Source: JALYYC01 sp039922495 (GTDB lineage Bacteria > Chloroflexota > Dormibacteria > CF-121). From it: a stretch of DNA of 64,000 bases. A program made the translations under genes and the position numbers. How positions within the stretch are numbered: the stretch's first letter is position 1; the number at the start of each line of letters is the position of its first letter. The stretch is from the NCBI GenBank assembly GCA_039922495.1, contig JBDTEO010000028.1, forward strand, positions 79,248 to 143,247, read 5' to 3'. Below are positions 8,327 to 17,512 of the stretch, piece after piece. The notes under the pieces were generated by a model. It saw only the letters and a list, made by a program, of their open reading frames with translations, did not search any database and was not told where the DNA came from.

Positions 8327-9545
8327 ACGCCCGCGCCAGGATCTCGATCGGATGCGCGGAGCGGCTTCCCGTCCCGTGCTCGACCTGCATCCGGCAGGTC
8401 TCGCAATCGGCCAGCACGGCGTCGCTGCCGGCGGCCTTGACCGCCTCGAAGAGGCGGCTCCCGATCTTCATCGAGAGATCGTATTTCTCCACCTTGACCC
8501 CGTAGGTCCCGGAGATGCCGCAGCAGCCTTCGTCCACCTCGTTCAGCTCGACGCCTGGGATCAGGCGAAGCAGCCGCATCGCGGGGTAGCCGATCCCGTG
8601 CGACTTCAGATGACAGGGCGCGTGATAGAGCAGCCGCATCGGCAGCGTCTGGAATTCGAGATTCAGCTCGCCGCCCTCGTGCAGCATCCAGAGGTACTCA
8701 CAGATGTCGTAGACGCGCGCGCCCACCCGTTCGGCGCCGGGGATGTCGAGCAGATGCCCGTAATCGTGTTTGAGCATCAGCCCGCACGAGGTCGAGCTGG
8801 CGATGATGTCGACGTTTTCCGGCAGCGTGCTCAGCCGCCGCACATTTTCCACGCCGTACTTGCGCGCCAGGTCCATGTTCGAGTTGACCACCGCCGGAAT
8901 GCCGCAGCACTGCTGCCTGGGCACGATCACCTCGATCCCGTTGCGCTCGAGGATCGCGACCACCTGCTCGCCGAGCCGCCGGTCGTTGTAGTTGACCCAG
9001 CAGCCGTAGAAGTACGCCACGGTGCGGCGCGTCGTTGCCGGTCGCGACCGCCGGCGCATCCAGCGCTCGAAGGTGAGCCACTGGTAGTGCGGCAGCGGAC
9101 GCTTGCGATGAATGCCGATGACGCGTTCCATCAGCCACCGCACGATCGGGTTGCGGTTGCCAAAGTTGGCAAGCGGCGCGGTCATGCTGCCGAACGCACC
9201 CAGCAGGCGGGTATGCCCGAGCACCCAATCGCGCAGGGTGCGTCCCTTTTCGTTGGCGCCCTTGTTCTGCGCGCGGCGAATGTATTCCTGGATGCTCACC
9301 TGCGAGGGACAGGTGACCTCGCAGAGCTTGCAGCCGGAGCAGAGATCGAGCCCGGCCGTGACCGTCGGCTCCTGCGGATCGCGGTAGCGCTCCGATTCGG
9401 GACCGAGAAACTTCGGGCCGCGGAAGATGTCGGTCGAGCGCGCCACCGGGCACACCGTGTTACACGCGGTGCATTTGGTGCAGGCTTCGACCGGTTCCGC
9501 CTCCTCGACCGTGTCGGAGAACGGTTCGTGCTCTTCGGTGATCAT
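8313..9545 (-). CDS. glpC: anaerobic glycerol-3-phosphate dehydrogenase subunit C (Fe-S)
   Basis: 410 residues. It has two ferredoxin-type 4Fe-4S clusters near the N-terminus (CTKCTACNTVCP and CSGCKLCEVTCP), followed by two cysteine-rich CCG-type domains (QQCCGIPAV, EGCCGISGTYG). This is the GlpC plan: it carries electrons from GlpAB to the membrane quinone pool. ATG 9545 overlaps the glpB stop as ATGA. GlpC in an organism with no other anaerobic genes in view suggests either facultative respiration or use of this complex in air. Confidence 0.95.
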   Translation of the reverse strand: MITEEHEPFSDTVEEAEPVEACTKCTACNTVCPVARSTDIFRGPKFLGPESERYRDPQEPTVTAGLDLCSGCKLCEVTCPSQVSIQEYIRRAQNKGANEKGRTLRDWVLGHTRLLGAFGSMTAPLANFGNRNPIVRWLMERVIGIHRKRPLPHYQWLTFERWMRRRSRPATTRRTVAYFYGCWVNYNDRRLGEQVVAILERNGIEVIVPRQQCCGIPAVVNSNMDLARKYGVENVRRLSTLPENVDIIASSTSCGLMLKHDYGHLLDIPGAERVGARVYDICEYLWMLHEGGELNLEFQTLPMRLLYHAPCHLKSHGIGYPAMRLLRLIPGVELNEVDEGCCGISGTYGVKVEKYDLSMKIGSRLFEAVKAAGSDAVLADCETCRMQVEHGTGSRSAHPIEILARAYGHG

Positions 9546-10807
9546 GCCGCCATCGCCTCCTTCGCGGCGCGGTATCCGGTGGCGATGGCCAAGCCGCCGC
9601 GCGACCGCGTCGTCGCGGGGTCATAGCCGGCGATCGCGCCGCCGGCGACGAAGACATTGCCGGCCAGCGGATGCCCGGCCTCGTCGACCGGCTGCAGCCG
9701 GTCGCTCACCGGGTAGCCGACCTGGGCATAGGGCTGCGGTTGAAAGAGCGATTCACCGGCGCGCTCGCTGGGCATCGCCGAGGTCGACAGGGTGCGATGA
9801 AAGAACGGGTCTCGGACCTGGTGCGGCCCCGCGCGCAACGCGCCGTCGACCCAGTCCTCGAGCGCCAGGACGTAGCTGCGTGCCTCGATCGGTTGCTCGC
9901 GCCCGGCCGATTTGAGCAGGATCCGCCGGCAGCGGCCCTCGCCGACCTCGGCCGCGTGCGCGGGAGCCGCCCAGATCATTTCCACCCCGGTTTCCTGCAG
10001 GTGCTTGCGCAACCGATCAAAGAGGCGCAGGCCGAGGACCGAGGGTGGCAGCGTCGGGATCTCGAAGACGGGGTGGCCGACCTCGGCCTGCAGGCGCGCG
10101 TGGACCTGGTTGCCGTGCGTCAGGCCCAAAACCGCCGGCATCCCGATGCGCGCACCGGCCGGGGTCTGGCTGCCGATGCGGACGGCGACCTCACGGCGGA
10201 ACGGCTCGTCCTCGAAGGCGCGCGCCACGTCGATCGAGGTGAACAGGCGCCCGTGCTCGAAGCCGGGCAGCTCGACGCGGATCGCCTGGACCGCGTCCGC
10301 ACCGCGTCTCCACCACCGAGCGAGGTTGGCCGCGGCCAGCTCGGGCACGAAATCCTCGTAGCCATAAAAGCCGCACAAGACGATCGCCTCCTCCCGTTCC
10401 AGGTCTCCGGCGGCCATCGACGCCGGCAGCAAGCAACTGGGCTTGGCCGTCCCGGTCGCGGTCGGGAGCAGCAGGTTGCGGGCAAGGCTCCCCTGCCAGG
10501 ACAATCCGGCCGCGCGCAGCCAGTCGACCAGCAGGGCCACGCCATCGCGCAGCGCCGCAAGGCCGGCCCGCGCGTATGGATGGTCGGGATGGTCGGCGAT
10601 CAACTGCGCGACGCCGGCGTCCGGCTGCTCGACCGGTCGCGTCGTCAGGGCGTCGGCATACCCGAGGACGTCGATCGTCGCGTATACGAAATAGAGGGAT
10701 GACAGGCCCGGCCAGATGAGCAGCGGCTGGCGGCCGGCCTGCTGCAGCGTGCGCGCGGCGACCAGCGCCGCGAGTCCGGAGCCGACCACCGCGACGTCCG
10801 CCTTCAT
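9542..10807 (-). CDS. glpB: anaerobic glycerol-3-phosphate dehydrogenase subunit B (FAD/FMN)
   Basis: 421 residues, beginning with the dinucleotide-binding strand VAVVGSGLAALVAARTL and ending with a second flavin segment (NVFVAGGAIAGYDP). It matches GlpB, the flavoprotein linking GlpA to the iron-sulfur subunit. ATG 10807 is chosen because it begins at the flavin fold and overlaps the glpA stop by four bases. The frame is open much further upstream inside glpA, but that is shadow. Confidence 0.93.
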   Translation of the reverse strand: MKADVAVVGSGLAALVAARTLQQAGRQPLLIWPGLSSLYFVYATIDVLGYADALTTRPVEQPDAGVAQLIADHPDHPYARAGLAALRDGVALLVDWLRAAGLSWQGSLARNLLLPTATGTAKPSCLLPASMAAGDLEREEAIVLCGFYGYEDFVPELAAANLARWWRRGADAVQAIRVELPGFEHGRLFTSIDVARAFEDEPFRREVAVRIGSQTPAGARIGMPAVLGLTHGNQVHARLQAEVGHPVFEIPTLPPSVLGLRLFDRLRKHLQETGVEMIWAAPAHAAEVGEGRCRRILLKSAGREQPIEARSYVLALEDWVDGALRAGPHQVRDPFFHRTLSTSAMPSERAGESLFQPQPYAQVGYPVSDRLQPVDEAGHPLAGNVFVAGGAIAGYDPATTRSRGGLAIATGYRAAKEAMAA

Positions 10808-12384
10808 CCGGGTCCATCCAGCGTCAGCTGGCGGTCGAGGTTGAAGAGCTCCTCGTGCACACCGGCCGTCACCTGCGCCTGGCGCAGCTGGCTGCCCCAG
10901 AAGACCTGCCGGACGCCGCGCCAACGAGTCTCGAGGAAGTCGGCCATGGCGCGCGTGGCCGCCTGGCCGCCAAGGTGCCGCTCTGTCACGAGCCTGCCCG
11001 CCAGTCGGTAGGAGCAGATCGCCGCCTGGCACGGTCCCATGCCGGCTCGGGTCCGACGGCGGATATCTTCCAGCGTGCGCACCGCCGGATCGGCAAACCA
11101 CGGGTCGGCATCCTGGGGGCGCACCAGCTCGCACTCGCAGAGAAGCGGCTGCAAGGCCAGCTCATCGGCGTGGGGCTTCGGCATCCCCATCTGCGCCGGA
11201 CGATGGCGCAGCTGATCGAACTCGTCCGCCCGGTCGTTGAGGGGCACGTCGGCGGTGGCACATGGCGTCGTCACGCCCAGGCGGTGCGCGACGGCATCGG
11301 TCACCCGTTGCGCCATCAGGCGGTAGGTCGTGACCTTGCCGCCGACGATGCTGGTGAAGCCGGCGATCCCGTCGCGTTCCTCGTGGTCGATGACGGCGAA
11401 GTTGCGGCTCATCTCGCGGCCCTCCGCCTCGGCGCCCAGGTCGTAGAGTGGCCGGACGCCGGCGTAGGCGCGCATGGCGCGCGCGGTGGTGACCCCGTCG
11501 AGCATCTTCGCGCCTTCGTCGATCATCCGGCGGACTTCGTCCCATTCAATCGGCAGGACCTCCGGGTCGGGCACCTTGACCGAGGTCGTCCCGAGGATCG
11601 CGACACTCAGGCCCGGCACGACGATGTCGCCGTCGCCCGGCTTGTGGCAGCGATTGATCGCCGCATGCGCCAGCCGGCGGGAGAGGACCACCATGACGCC
11701 CTTGACCGGGACCACCTTGACCTCGACGTCGAGCAGGCGCGCGACGAACCCGGCCCACGCGCCGGTAGCGTTGATCACCGCCTTGCACCCGATCGTCGTC
11801 TCCTCGCCGGTCATGACGTCGCGGATGACGACGCCGCTCACCTGGTTGCCGGTTTTCAAGAAGCCGGTCACCTCGGTATAGGTGCGCACCTGCGCCCCGC
11901 GGCGCCGCGCCGAGGACACGTTGCCCATCACCAGGTAAAACGGGTCCAGGTGGCCATCCTCCGGGATCCAGAACGCGGTCCGGACGTTCGCCGAGAGCGC
12001 GGGCTCTCGCCGCCGGGCCTCGTCCACCGAAATCCGCTCGCAGGTGATCCCCGCCTGGCGACAGCCCTCGACAAAGCGCGGCTCCCAGGCCTCATCCTCT
12101 TCCGACACCGAAACGAAATACCCCCCGGTGTCCTCGACGGTCGTCTTCGCGATCCGGCGGAGGATGCGGCCCTCCTCGACACACTCGATCGCGGCCGCCA
12201 GGTCGTTGACGCAGTACCGCCCGCCCGAATGGAGCAGGCCATGCGACCGCCCGGTCGTGCCGGAGGCGAGATCACCCTTCTCCACCAGGATCGCGTCGAT
12301 GCCGCGCATCGCGAGGTCGCGGAGCACCCCGGCGCCCGTCGATCCGCCTCCGATGACGACGACCCCAGTCGTGAAGTCAGGCAT
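10804..12384 (-). CDS. glpA: anaerobic glycerol-3-phosphate dehydrogenase subunit A
   Basis: Catalytic FAD subunit oxidising glycerol 3-phosphate to dihydroxyacetone phosphate. 526 residues: N-terminal GGGSTGAGVLRDLAMRG FAD fold, the SHGLLHSGGRY substrate-site motif, GMGPCQAAICSYR near the C-terminus, and a C-terminal [2Fe-2S]-binding BFD-like segment with CECELV. I use ATG 12384; a TTG three codons upstream touches the base of the hairpin at 12395-12423. No Shine-Dalgarno is seen because that hairpin ends just before the start, which may itself be regulatory. Confidence 0.95.
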   Translation of the reverse strand: MPDFTTGVVVIGGGSTGAGVLRDLAMRGIDAILVEKGDLASGTTGRSHGLLHSGGRYCVNDLAAAIECVEEGRILRRIAKTTVEDTGGYFVSVSEEDEAWEPRFVEGCRQAGITCERISVDEARRREPALSANVRTAFWIPEDGHLDPFYLVMGNVSSARRRGAQVRTYTEVTGFLKTGNQVSGVVIRDVMTGEETTIGCKAVINATGAWAGFVARLLDVEVKVVPVKGVMVVLSRRLAHAAINRCHKPGDGDIVVPGLSVAILGTTSVKVPDPEVLPIEWDEVRRMIDEGAKMLDGVTTARAMRAYAGVRPLYDLGAEAEGREMSRNFAVIDHEERDGIAGFTSIVGGKVTTYRLMAQRVTDAVAHRLGVTTPCATADVPLNDRADEFDQLRHRPAQMGMPKPHADELALQPLLCECELVRPQDADPWFADPAVRTLEDIRRRTRAGMGPCQAAICSYRLAGRLVTERHLGGQAATRAMADFLETRWRGVRQVFWGSQLRQAQVTAGVHEELFNLDRQLTLDGPG

Positions 12385-12394
12385 ACATAACAAA

Positions 12395-12423
12395 GAGGAA
12401 AGGACCGAAGCGGTCCTTTCCTC
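12395..12423 (-). terminator. perfect hairpin between glpK and glpA
   Basis: GAGGAAAGGACCG, a 3-base loop, then CGGTCCTTTCCTC: a perfect 13-bp stem followed on the minus strand by TTTGTT and, 10 bp on, the glpA ATG. It looks like an intrinsic terminator or attenuator inside the operon. In Bacillus the GlpP target is a terminator just before the glycerol-3-phosphate dehydrogenase gene, so this may be a second GlpP site or an mRNA stability element. Confidence 0.7.
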
Positions 12424-12453
12424 CCATGCTAGCGAGTGCCTTCGTTCCGCGTC

Positions 12454-14013
12454 TTACGACTTTGCGCCGGCGCCGACCGGCTGCTTGGCCGGCTCCTTGT
12501 CGACCCATCCGAGCGTCTTCGACACCGCCTTCTTCCAGCCCGCCAGTCCGGCCGCGCGCTGGTCCTCGCTGGACTTGGGCTCGAACACCTTGTCCACCTG
12601 CCAGTTCTTGCGCAGCTCGTCGAGCGTGGTCCAGAACCCGGTGGCCAGGCCCGCCCCGTAGGCGGCGCCCAGCGACGTCGTTTCCTGCACCTGCGGCCGG
12701 ATGACCTTGACGCCCAGGATGTCGGCCTGGAGCTGCATCAGGAAATCGTTCTTGACCGCTCCGCCATCGACCTTGAGCGTGGTCAACTTGACGCCGGAAT
12801 CCTGCTCCATCGCGTCGGCGACTTCCTTGGTCTGGTAGCAGATCGATTCCAGCGTCGCCCGGACGATGTGGGCCCGGTTGACATAGCGGGTCAACCCCAC
12901 GATCGCGCCGCGGGCGTACATGTCCCAATGCGGCGCGAACAGGCCGGAGAAGGCCGGCACGAAGTAGATGCCGCCCGCATCCTCCACCGACTTGGCGATC
13001 GCTTCCGTCTCCGAGGCATCCTTGATCAGCCCCAGGTTGTCGCGCAGCCACTGGATGGCGGCCCCGGTGATGGCGATCGACCCTTCCAGCGCATAGGTGC
13101 ACTTGCCCGCCTCGAGGCCGTACCCGGCGGTCGTCAGCAGGCCGCTCTTCGAGGGCACCGGCTTGTTGCCGGTGTTGAGCAGCATGAAGTTGCCGGTCCC
13201 GTAGGTATTCTTCGCCTCGCCAACGGAATAGCAGGTCTGGCCGAAGAGGGCTGCCTGCTGATCGCCGAGGTCGGCGCAGACCGGGACTTCGCCACCGACC
13301 GGCCCGTTGGCCTTTGTTTGGCCGTAGAACTTCTTGTCGCTCGAGGGCCGGATCTGTGGCAGCATCGCCCGCGGCACCTTGAGCTTGGTCATCAGCTCCT
13401 GGTCCCAGTCGAGCGTCTTCAGGTCCATCAGCATGGTGCGCGAGGCATTGCTGTAGTCGGTCACGTGCGCCCCGCCGTCAGGACCTCCGGTCAGCCACCA
13501 GATGACCCAGGTATCGATGTTGCCGAAGAGCAGGTCGCCGCGCTCGCCGGCGGCGCGCGCGCCGGTCACGTTGTCGAGGATCCACTGGATCTTCGGTCCT
13601 GAGAAATAGGTCGCGACCACGAGGCCCGTCTTCGCTTTGACGGTCGGCTCGACACCATCGTTGATCAATTTCTGACAGATGTCGATGGTGCGGGTGTCCT
13701 GCCAGACGATGGCGTTGTGCACGGGTTTGCCCGTCTTCTTCTCCCAGACCACGGCCGTCTCGCGCTGGTTGGTTACGCCGATGCCCGACAGCTCGTCGGC
13801 CTTGATGCCTTTCTTCTGCATCGAGCCCTTGATGACGCGCTGGGTCTTGTCCCAGATCTCCATCGCATCGTGCTCGACCCATCCGGGCTTCGGGAAGATC
13901 TGTTCGTGCTCCAGGTAGTCGGTCGACACGACCTTGCCGTCGTGGCTGAACACCATGAACCGCGTCCCGGTCGTCCCCTGGTCGACGGCCGCCGCGTATT
14001 TCTTCTCCGCCAT
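12454..14013 (-). CDS. glpK: glycerol kinase
   Basis: ATP-dependent phosphorylation of glycerol to sn-glycerol 3-phosphate. 519 residues, FGGY family: DQGTTGTRF at the N-terminus, NQRETAVVWEKKTGKP, GLFAPHWDMYARG and LKVDGGAVKND. Start ATG 14013 is preferred over ATG 14019 because AAGGAGG sits six bases before it but directly abuts the other. It follows dhaL with a short gap and precedes the hairpin and glpABC. Confidence 0.97.
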   Translation of the reverse strand: MAEKKYAAAVDQGTTGTRFMVFSHDGKVVSTDYLEHEQIFPKPGWVEHDAMEIWDKTQRVIKGSMQKKGIKADELSGIGVTNQRETAVVWEKKTGKPVHNAIVWQDTRTIDICQKLINDGVEPTVKAKTGLVVATYFSGPKIQWILDNVTGARAAGERGDLLFGNIDTWVIWWLTGGPDGGAHVTDYSNASRTMLMDLKTLDWDQELMTKLKVPRAMLPQIRPSSDKKFYGQTKANGPVGGEVPVCADLGDQQAALFGQTCYSVGEAKNTYGTGNFMLLNTGNKPVPSKSGLLTTAGYGLEAGKCTYALEGSIAITGAAIQWLRDNLGLIKDASETEAIAKSVEDAGGIYFVPAFSGLFAPHWDMYARGAIVGLTRYVNRAHIVRATLESICYQTKEVADAMEQDSGVKLTTLKVDGGAVKNDFLMQLQADILGVKVIRPQVQETTSLGAAYGAGLATGFWTTLDELRKNWQVDKVFEPKSSEDQRAAGLAGWKKAVSKTLGWVDKEPAKQPVGAGAKS

Positions 14014-14027
14014 GCCCATCCTCCTTG

Positions 14028-14687
14028 CTATGTCGTGGTTGTCGCGCGTTGAGGAACCGCCGCCACGCTCTCGCTCAATGTCCGCAGCATCAGGTAGGAC
14101 GAGGTTGCCCCCGGGTCCTGATGGCCGATGCTACGGTCACCGAGATAGCTGGCGCGCCCTTTCAACGCCTTCAGCGGAATGGTGGCCTTCATCCCTTCTT
14201 CGGCCGCGTCTGCCGCCGCGGCCAGCGCCGACTCGATCGAGACACCCTCGCCCAGCGATTGCTTCGCCCGGTCGATGGCCGGTCCCAGTGCATCGACCAT
14301 CGTCTTATCGTTCCGGTTGGCCTTGCCGCGCTCGACCACGCCCTTGAGCCCGGCCTCGAGCGCCGAAACCAGCTCCTCGCCGCTCACCTCCGACTTGCCG
14401 TCCAGCGCCGCGCCGGCGCGCAAGAAGAAGGTGCCGTAAAGCGGGCCACCGGCGCCGCCGACCGAGCCCACCAGCGCCATGCCCGTGGTCTTCAGCAGCG
14501 TGCCGGCGTCCTTGTCGCGGACCGGGGCCAGTTTGACCAGTACGGTCTGGAAGCCCCGGTCCATGTTGATGCCGTGATCGCCGTCGCCGATGGCGGCGTC
14601 GAGCCCGGTCAGGTATTGCTTCTGCTCGGCAACCACGCCGGCATAGCGCTCCAACCAGGCCAGGATCTGCGCCTGCGTCACCGCCAT
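14028..14687 (-). CDS. dhaL: dihydroxyacetone kinase ADP-binding subunit DhaL
   Basis: 219 residues, all-helical barrel. The metal and ADP-binding acidic motif is AIGDGDHGINMDRGF, with GGAGGPLYGTFF downstream. In PTS-type DHA kinases ADP stays bound as a cofactor and is rephosphorylated by DhaM. It lies 7 bp downstream of dhaK and just upstream of glpK, tying dihydroxyacetone use to glycerol use. Confidence 0.95.
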   Translation of the reverse strand: MAVTQAQILAWLERYAGVVAEQKQYLTGLDAAIGDGDHGINMDRGFQTVLVKLAPVRDKDAGTLLKTTGMALVGSVGGAGGPLYGTFFLRAGAALDGKSEVSGEELVSALEAGLKGVVERGKANRNDKTMVDALGPAIDRAKQSLGEGVSIESALAAAADAAEEGMKATIPLKALKGRASYLGDRSIGHQDPGATSSYLMLRTLSESVAAVPQRATTTT

Positions 14688-14694
14688 CGTCGGG

Positions 14695-15723
14695 TCAGAC
14701 TTTCCAGCGCAGCGCTGGCGTGTGCACCGGGGCGTCCCAGAATTTGGTGCTCTCCGCGTCGAGCTTGAGCAGCGTCACCGAGCAGCCCGCCATCTCGAGC
14801 GAGGTGATGTACGAGCCGACCAGCGAGCGTGTCACCTTGAGGCCCTGGCCCGTCAGGTACCGGTGCACCGCATTGAACACGACGTAGAGCTCGATTAAGG
14901 GCGTCCCGCCCATCCCGTTGACGAAGGCGAGCACCTCGTCGCCGCGCTTGAAGGGCAGGTCCTTGACCACGGCGCTGGTCAGGATCTCGGCGATCTCGTC
15001 CGCCGACTTGAGCTTGGTCCGCTCGCGGCCGGGCTCCCCGTGGATCCCGATGCCCAGCTCCATCTCGTCGTCAGCAATCTCAAAGGTCACCTTGCCCGCG
15101 GCTGGCACCATGCACGAGGTGAGCGCCATGCCCATGCTGCGTCCGTTCGCGTTGACCTTCTTCGCGAGCGCCGTGACCGTCTCGAGGTCGGCGCCCGCTT
15201 CGGCGCAGCCACCCACGATCTTCTCGAGCAGCACGGTGACGCCCACGCCACGGCGGCCTGCGGTGTACAGGCTGTCCTGGACCGCGACATCATCGTTGGT
15301 GATGACGGCGTTTACCTTCGCGCCTTCGCCGCGCGCCAACTCGGCCGCCATCTCGAAGTTCATGATGTCGCCGGTGTAGTTCTTGACGATGTGAACGACG
15401 CCCGCGCCGCCGTCGACCGCTGCGGTCGCCCGCGCCATCTGGTCCGGCGTCGGCGAGGTGAAGACCGCGCCGGGACACGCCGCATCAAGCATGCCGAGCC
15501 CAACGTAGCCGCCGTGCATCGGCTCGTGGCCGCTGCCGCCGCCCGAGACCAGCCCGACCTTCCCCTTCTTCGGCGCATCCTTGCGGATGATCACGTTCGG
15601 GTCGTACTCAACCCGAATCAGGTCGGCGTGCGCCGCGGCCATCCCCGCCATGGCGTCCTTGACCTCGGTCTCCGGCGTGTTGATCAGTTTCTTGAGCCTG
15701 GTTGCGGTCGTGACTTCCGCCAT
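14695..15723 (-). CDS. dhaK: dihydroxyacetone kinase subunit DhaK
   Basis: 342 residues. Binds dihydroxyacetone covalently through a His (GGGSGHEPMHGGYVG region and a later conserved His) and transfers phosphate from DhaL to make dihydroxyacetone phosphate. The ribosome site AAGGAGG lies six bases before ATG 15723. It is second in the operon after glpF. Because only DhaM, not an ATP-type DhaL fusion, is present, the PEP-dependent route is expected. Confidence 0.96.
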   Translation of the reverse strand: MAEVTTATRLKKLINTPETEVKDAMAGMAAAHADLIRVEYDPNVIIRKDAPKKGKVGLVSGGGSGHEPMHGGYVGLGMLDAACPGAVFTSPTPDQMARATAAVDGGAGVVHIVKNYTGDIMNFEMAAELARGEGAKVNAVITNDDVAVQDSLYTAGRRGVGVTVLLEKIVGGCAEAGADLETVTALAKKVNANGRSMGMALTSCMVPAAGKVTFEIADDEMELGIGIHGEPGRERTKLKSADEIAEILTSAVVKDLPFKRGDEVLAFVNGMGGTPLIELYVVFNAVHRYLTGQGLKVTRSLVGSYITSLEMAGCSVTLLKLDAESTKFWDAPVHTPALRWKV

Positions 15724-15789
15724 CCCTTACCTCCTTATGACTGGAAGGCGGGCGAGACCAAATCCCGCCCACCTCCCACCGGCTGTCGC

Positions 15790-16743
15790 CTAAACGGGCG
15801 GCGCCTCGGGCACACCCCGAGCGACCAGTACGTGCTTGATGAAGAAGTCGTAGATGTAGATACCGAGCACCCCACCAATCAGTGGACCGATGATCGGGAT
15901 CCAGAAATAGTTCGAGAAGTTGCCCCCATTGCCTGGCAGCGCGGTCTGGCCCCAGCCAGCGAAGAACGCGAAGAGGCGTGGGCCGAAGTCACGAGCCGGG
16001 TTGATCGCATACCCGGCATTGGCGCCAAACGACATCCCGATGGCTGCCACGGCAAGCCCGATCAGCAAGGGCGCCAGGTTGACCTTCGGGGCCAGGTTGC
16101 GACGGTCGATGAGGGCCGCCACGAACATCAACAGGAAGGCCGTCCCAACGATCTGGTCGATCATGGGACCGATCCAGCCGCCGTGGAAGTAGGGCGCTGG
16201 GAAGGTGGCAAAGATCGAGAAGCTGGCCACGTTGCTGGCATGCGCCACCTTGCTGGCGGTTTCGTACGCCGAAATCGCATCGTGATAGACGAGGAACACG
16301 AGTGCGGCGCCGGCGAAGGCTCCTGCGACCTGGGCCGCCCAGTACGGCAGGACCTTACGCCAGGGAAAATCGCCACGCACCGCGAAGGCGAGGGTAACCG
16401 CCGGATTGATGTGTGCGCCGGTGATCCCGCCGGCCACGTAGATCCCCATGGTGACGGCGATCGCCCATCCCCAGGTGATCAGCAGCCAGTCACCTGCGGC
16501 TAAGAAGATCGTGGTCGAGGTCTGCGCCCGCCCGGACCCGGGGAGCGCGGCGACCGCCATCGCGACCACCCCGACTCCAAAGGCGATCAGGACGAAGGTC
16601 CCCAAAAACTCCGCCCCCAGGTCGCCCCAAAGGCCGTGTCGCATCGCGCCGATTCCCGATCGTCCGCGTACTTCCGGGACTGCGGTCTCCTGCCCGCCGA
16701 TCGGCGGGGCGACGGTTGCCCGTGTTGGTCTGTTGTCTGCCAT
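15790..16743 (-). CDS. glpF: glycerol facilitator / aquaglyceroporin (MIP family)
   Basis: Inner membrane channel for glycerol. 317 residues with six membrane segments and both half-helices carrying NPA boxes (GAHINPAVTLAFAV and GYAINPARDFGPRL). ATG 16743 is chosen over upstream in-frame starts because AAGGAGG lies eight bases before it. A long N-terminal extension of about 45 polar residues precedes the first helix. It is the first gene of the ten-gene run and sits behind a promoter and leader terminator. Confidence 0.94.
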   Translation of the reverse strand: MADNRPTRATVAPPIGGQETAVPEVRGRSGIGAMRHGLWGDLGAEFLGTFVLIAFGVGVVAMAVAALPGSGRAQTSTTIFLAAGDWLLITWGWAIAVTMGIYVAGGITGAHINPAVTLAFAVRGDFPWRKVLPYWAAQVAGAFAGAALVFLVYHDAISAYETASKVAHASNVASFSIFATFPAPYFHGGWIGPMIDQIVGTAFLLMFVAALIDRRNLAPKVNLAPLLIGLAVAAIGMSFGANAGYAINPARDFGPRLFAFFAGWGQTALPGNGGNFSNYFWIPIIGPLIGGVLGIYIYDFFIKHVLVARGVPEAPPV

Positions 16744-16815
16744 GCGCGCTTCCTCCTTAGCCATGATTCGGAACGGGTCGCTTAAGGGCTGCCATCCCAC
16801 CTCCTCGCACGCAAC

Positions 16816-16864
16816 AAAAAAGCCCTAACCTACACGCTCCGATTGGAGCGCAGAGGTCAGGACT
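16816..16864 (-). terminator. leader terminator upstream of glpF (probable GlpP target)
   Basis: On the minus strand AGTCCTGACC pairs with GGTTAGGGCT (two mismatches) around an inner perfect stem CGCTCC-aatc-GGAGCG, followed by six T. This intrinsic terminator lies about 70 bp before the glpF start and about 30 bp after the promoter at 16900-16928. Readthrough would need antitermination, which is the known job of GlpP proteins, encoded immediately upstream. Confidence 0.8.
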
Positions 16865-16899
16865 TTTCCCTTCAGTGTCCCGCCGTTCGCTGTGCGACT

Positions 16900-16928
16900 G
16901 TCATAACACAGGGATGCGGGTCTGTCAA
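16900..16928 (-). promoter_or_regulatory. sigma-70 promoter for the glpF operon
   Basis: On the minus strand TTGACA (16928-16923), a 17-bp spacer and TATGAC (16905-16900) give a near-consensus promoter. The -35 box overlaps the stop of the glpP-like gene. The expected transcript begins near 16893, so the leader is about 150 nt and contains the terminator. Confidence 0.75.
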
Positions 16929-17512
16929 TCGCGAACTGCAACTGGGCTGAACTCACGCCATACCTCGGGGCGCGCGCAGGACACGACGTTGGCACCCGCG
17001 GCCAGCACCGAATTCGCCTGCTCGGTCGTGGTGATGTAGCCGGTCCCCCACACCGGGGTCCCGGTGACCTCCCGTATTGCCGGCATCACCTGGGGTACTG
17101 CGACCCCGGGCGCGATGGCGATGGCGTAGGGAGCCGGGGCAACGATACTGCTGAGCCCGGTCTCCAACCCGGTGGAGTCGAGGGCGTGGATGCGCTGCAC
17201 CGTCCGGAGCCGGAACCGGCTCGCATCGGCAAGGAGGTGCGGCCGAACGGATACCACCCCGGAAAAGCCGAGGTCGGTGGCGAGGAAGGCGAGGGCGGCG
17301 CTGTCCGCGGCGATCCCCTCGACACCATCGAGATTGACGAAGATCGCGATGCCCCGGCGAGCGGCGGAGGCCAGCGGGCCAATGATCGCCAGCAGGCTCC
17401 CCCGCTCCAGCAGGACCTGCCGGTAACCGAGATCCAGGGCCTGGCTCAGGGATGCGGCATCACGGATCGCGGGCAGCAAGGAGCCGCTGAGATCCGGCGT
17501 CCTCATGGCCAC
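16925..17512 (-). CDS. GlpP-family glycerol-3-phosphate responsive antiterminator, divergent paralogue
   Basis: 195 residues of TIM-barrel-like GlpP family sequence. Recognisable parts are LLPAIRDAASLSQAL, FVNLDGVEGIAADSAALAFL, GVVSVRPHLL, VQRIHALDSTGLETG and GYITTTEQANSVLAAGANVVSC. It lacks the crisp VEVLPG and IVGG segments of classical GlpP, where APAPYAIAIAPG and VWGTG stand instead. It overlaps the canonical-looking copy upstream by 10 bp. It could have a different ligand or act with its neighbour as a heterodimer. Confidence 0.8.
   Translation of the reverse strand: MAMRTPDLSGSLLPAIRDAASLSQALDLGYRQVLLERGSLLAIIGPLASAARRGIAIFVNLDGVEGIAADSAALAFLATDLGFSGVVSVRPHLLADASRFRLRTVQRIHALDSTGLETGLSSIVAPAPYAIAIAPGVAVPQVMPAIREVTGTPVWGTGYITTTEQANSVLAAGANVVSCARPEVWREFSPVAVRD

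Noticed and set aside
10855..12390. 511-residue plus-strand ORF opposite glpA
   Set aside because: Antisense shadow of a clear flavoprotein gene with Arg/His-rich composition.
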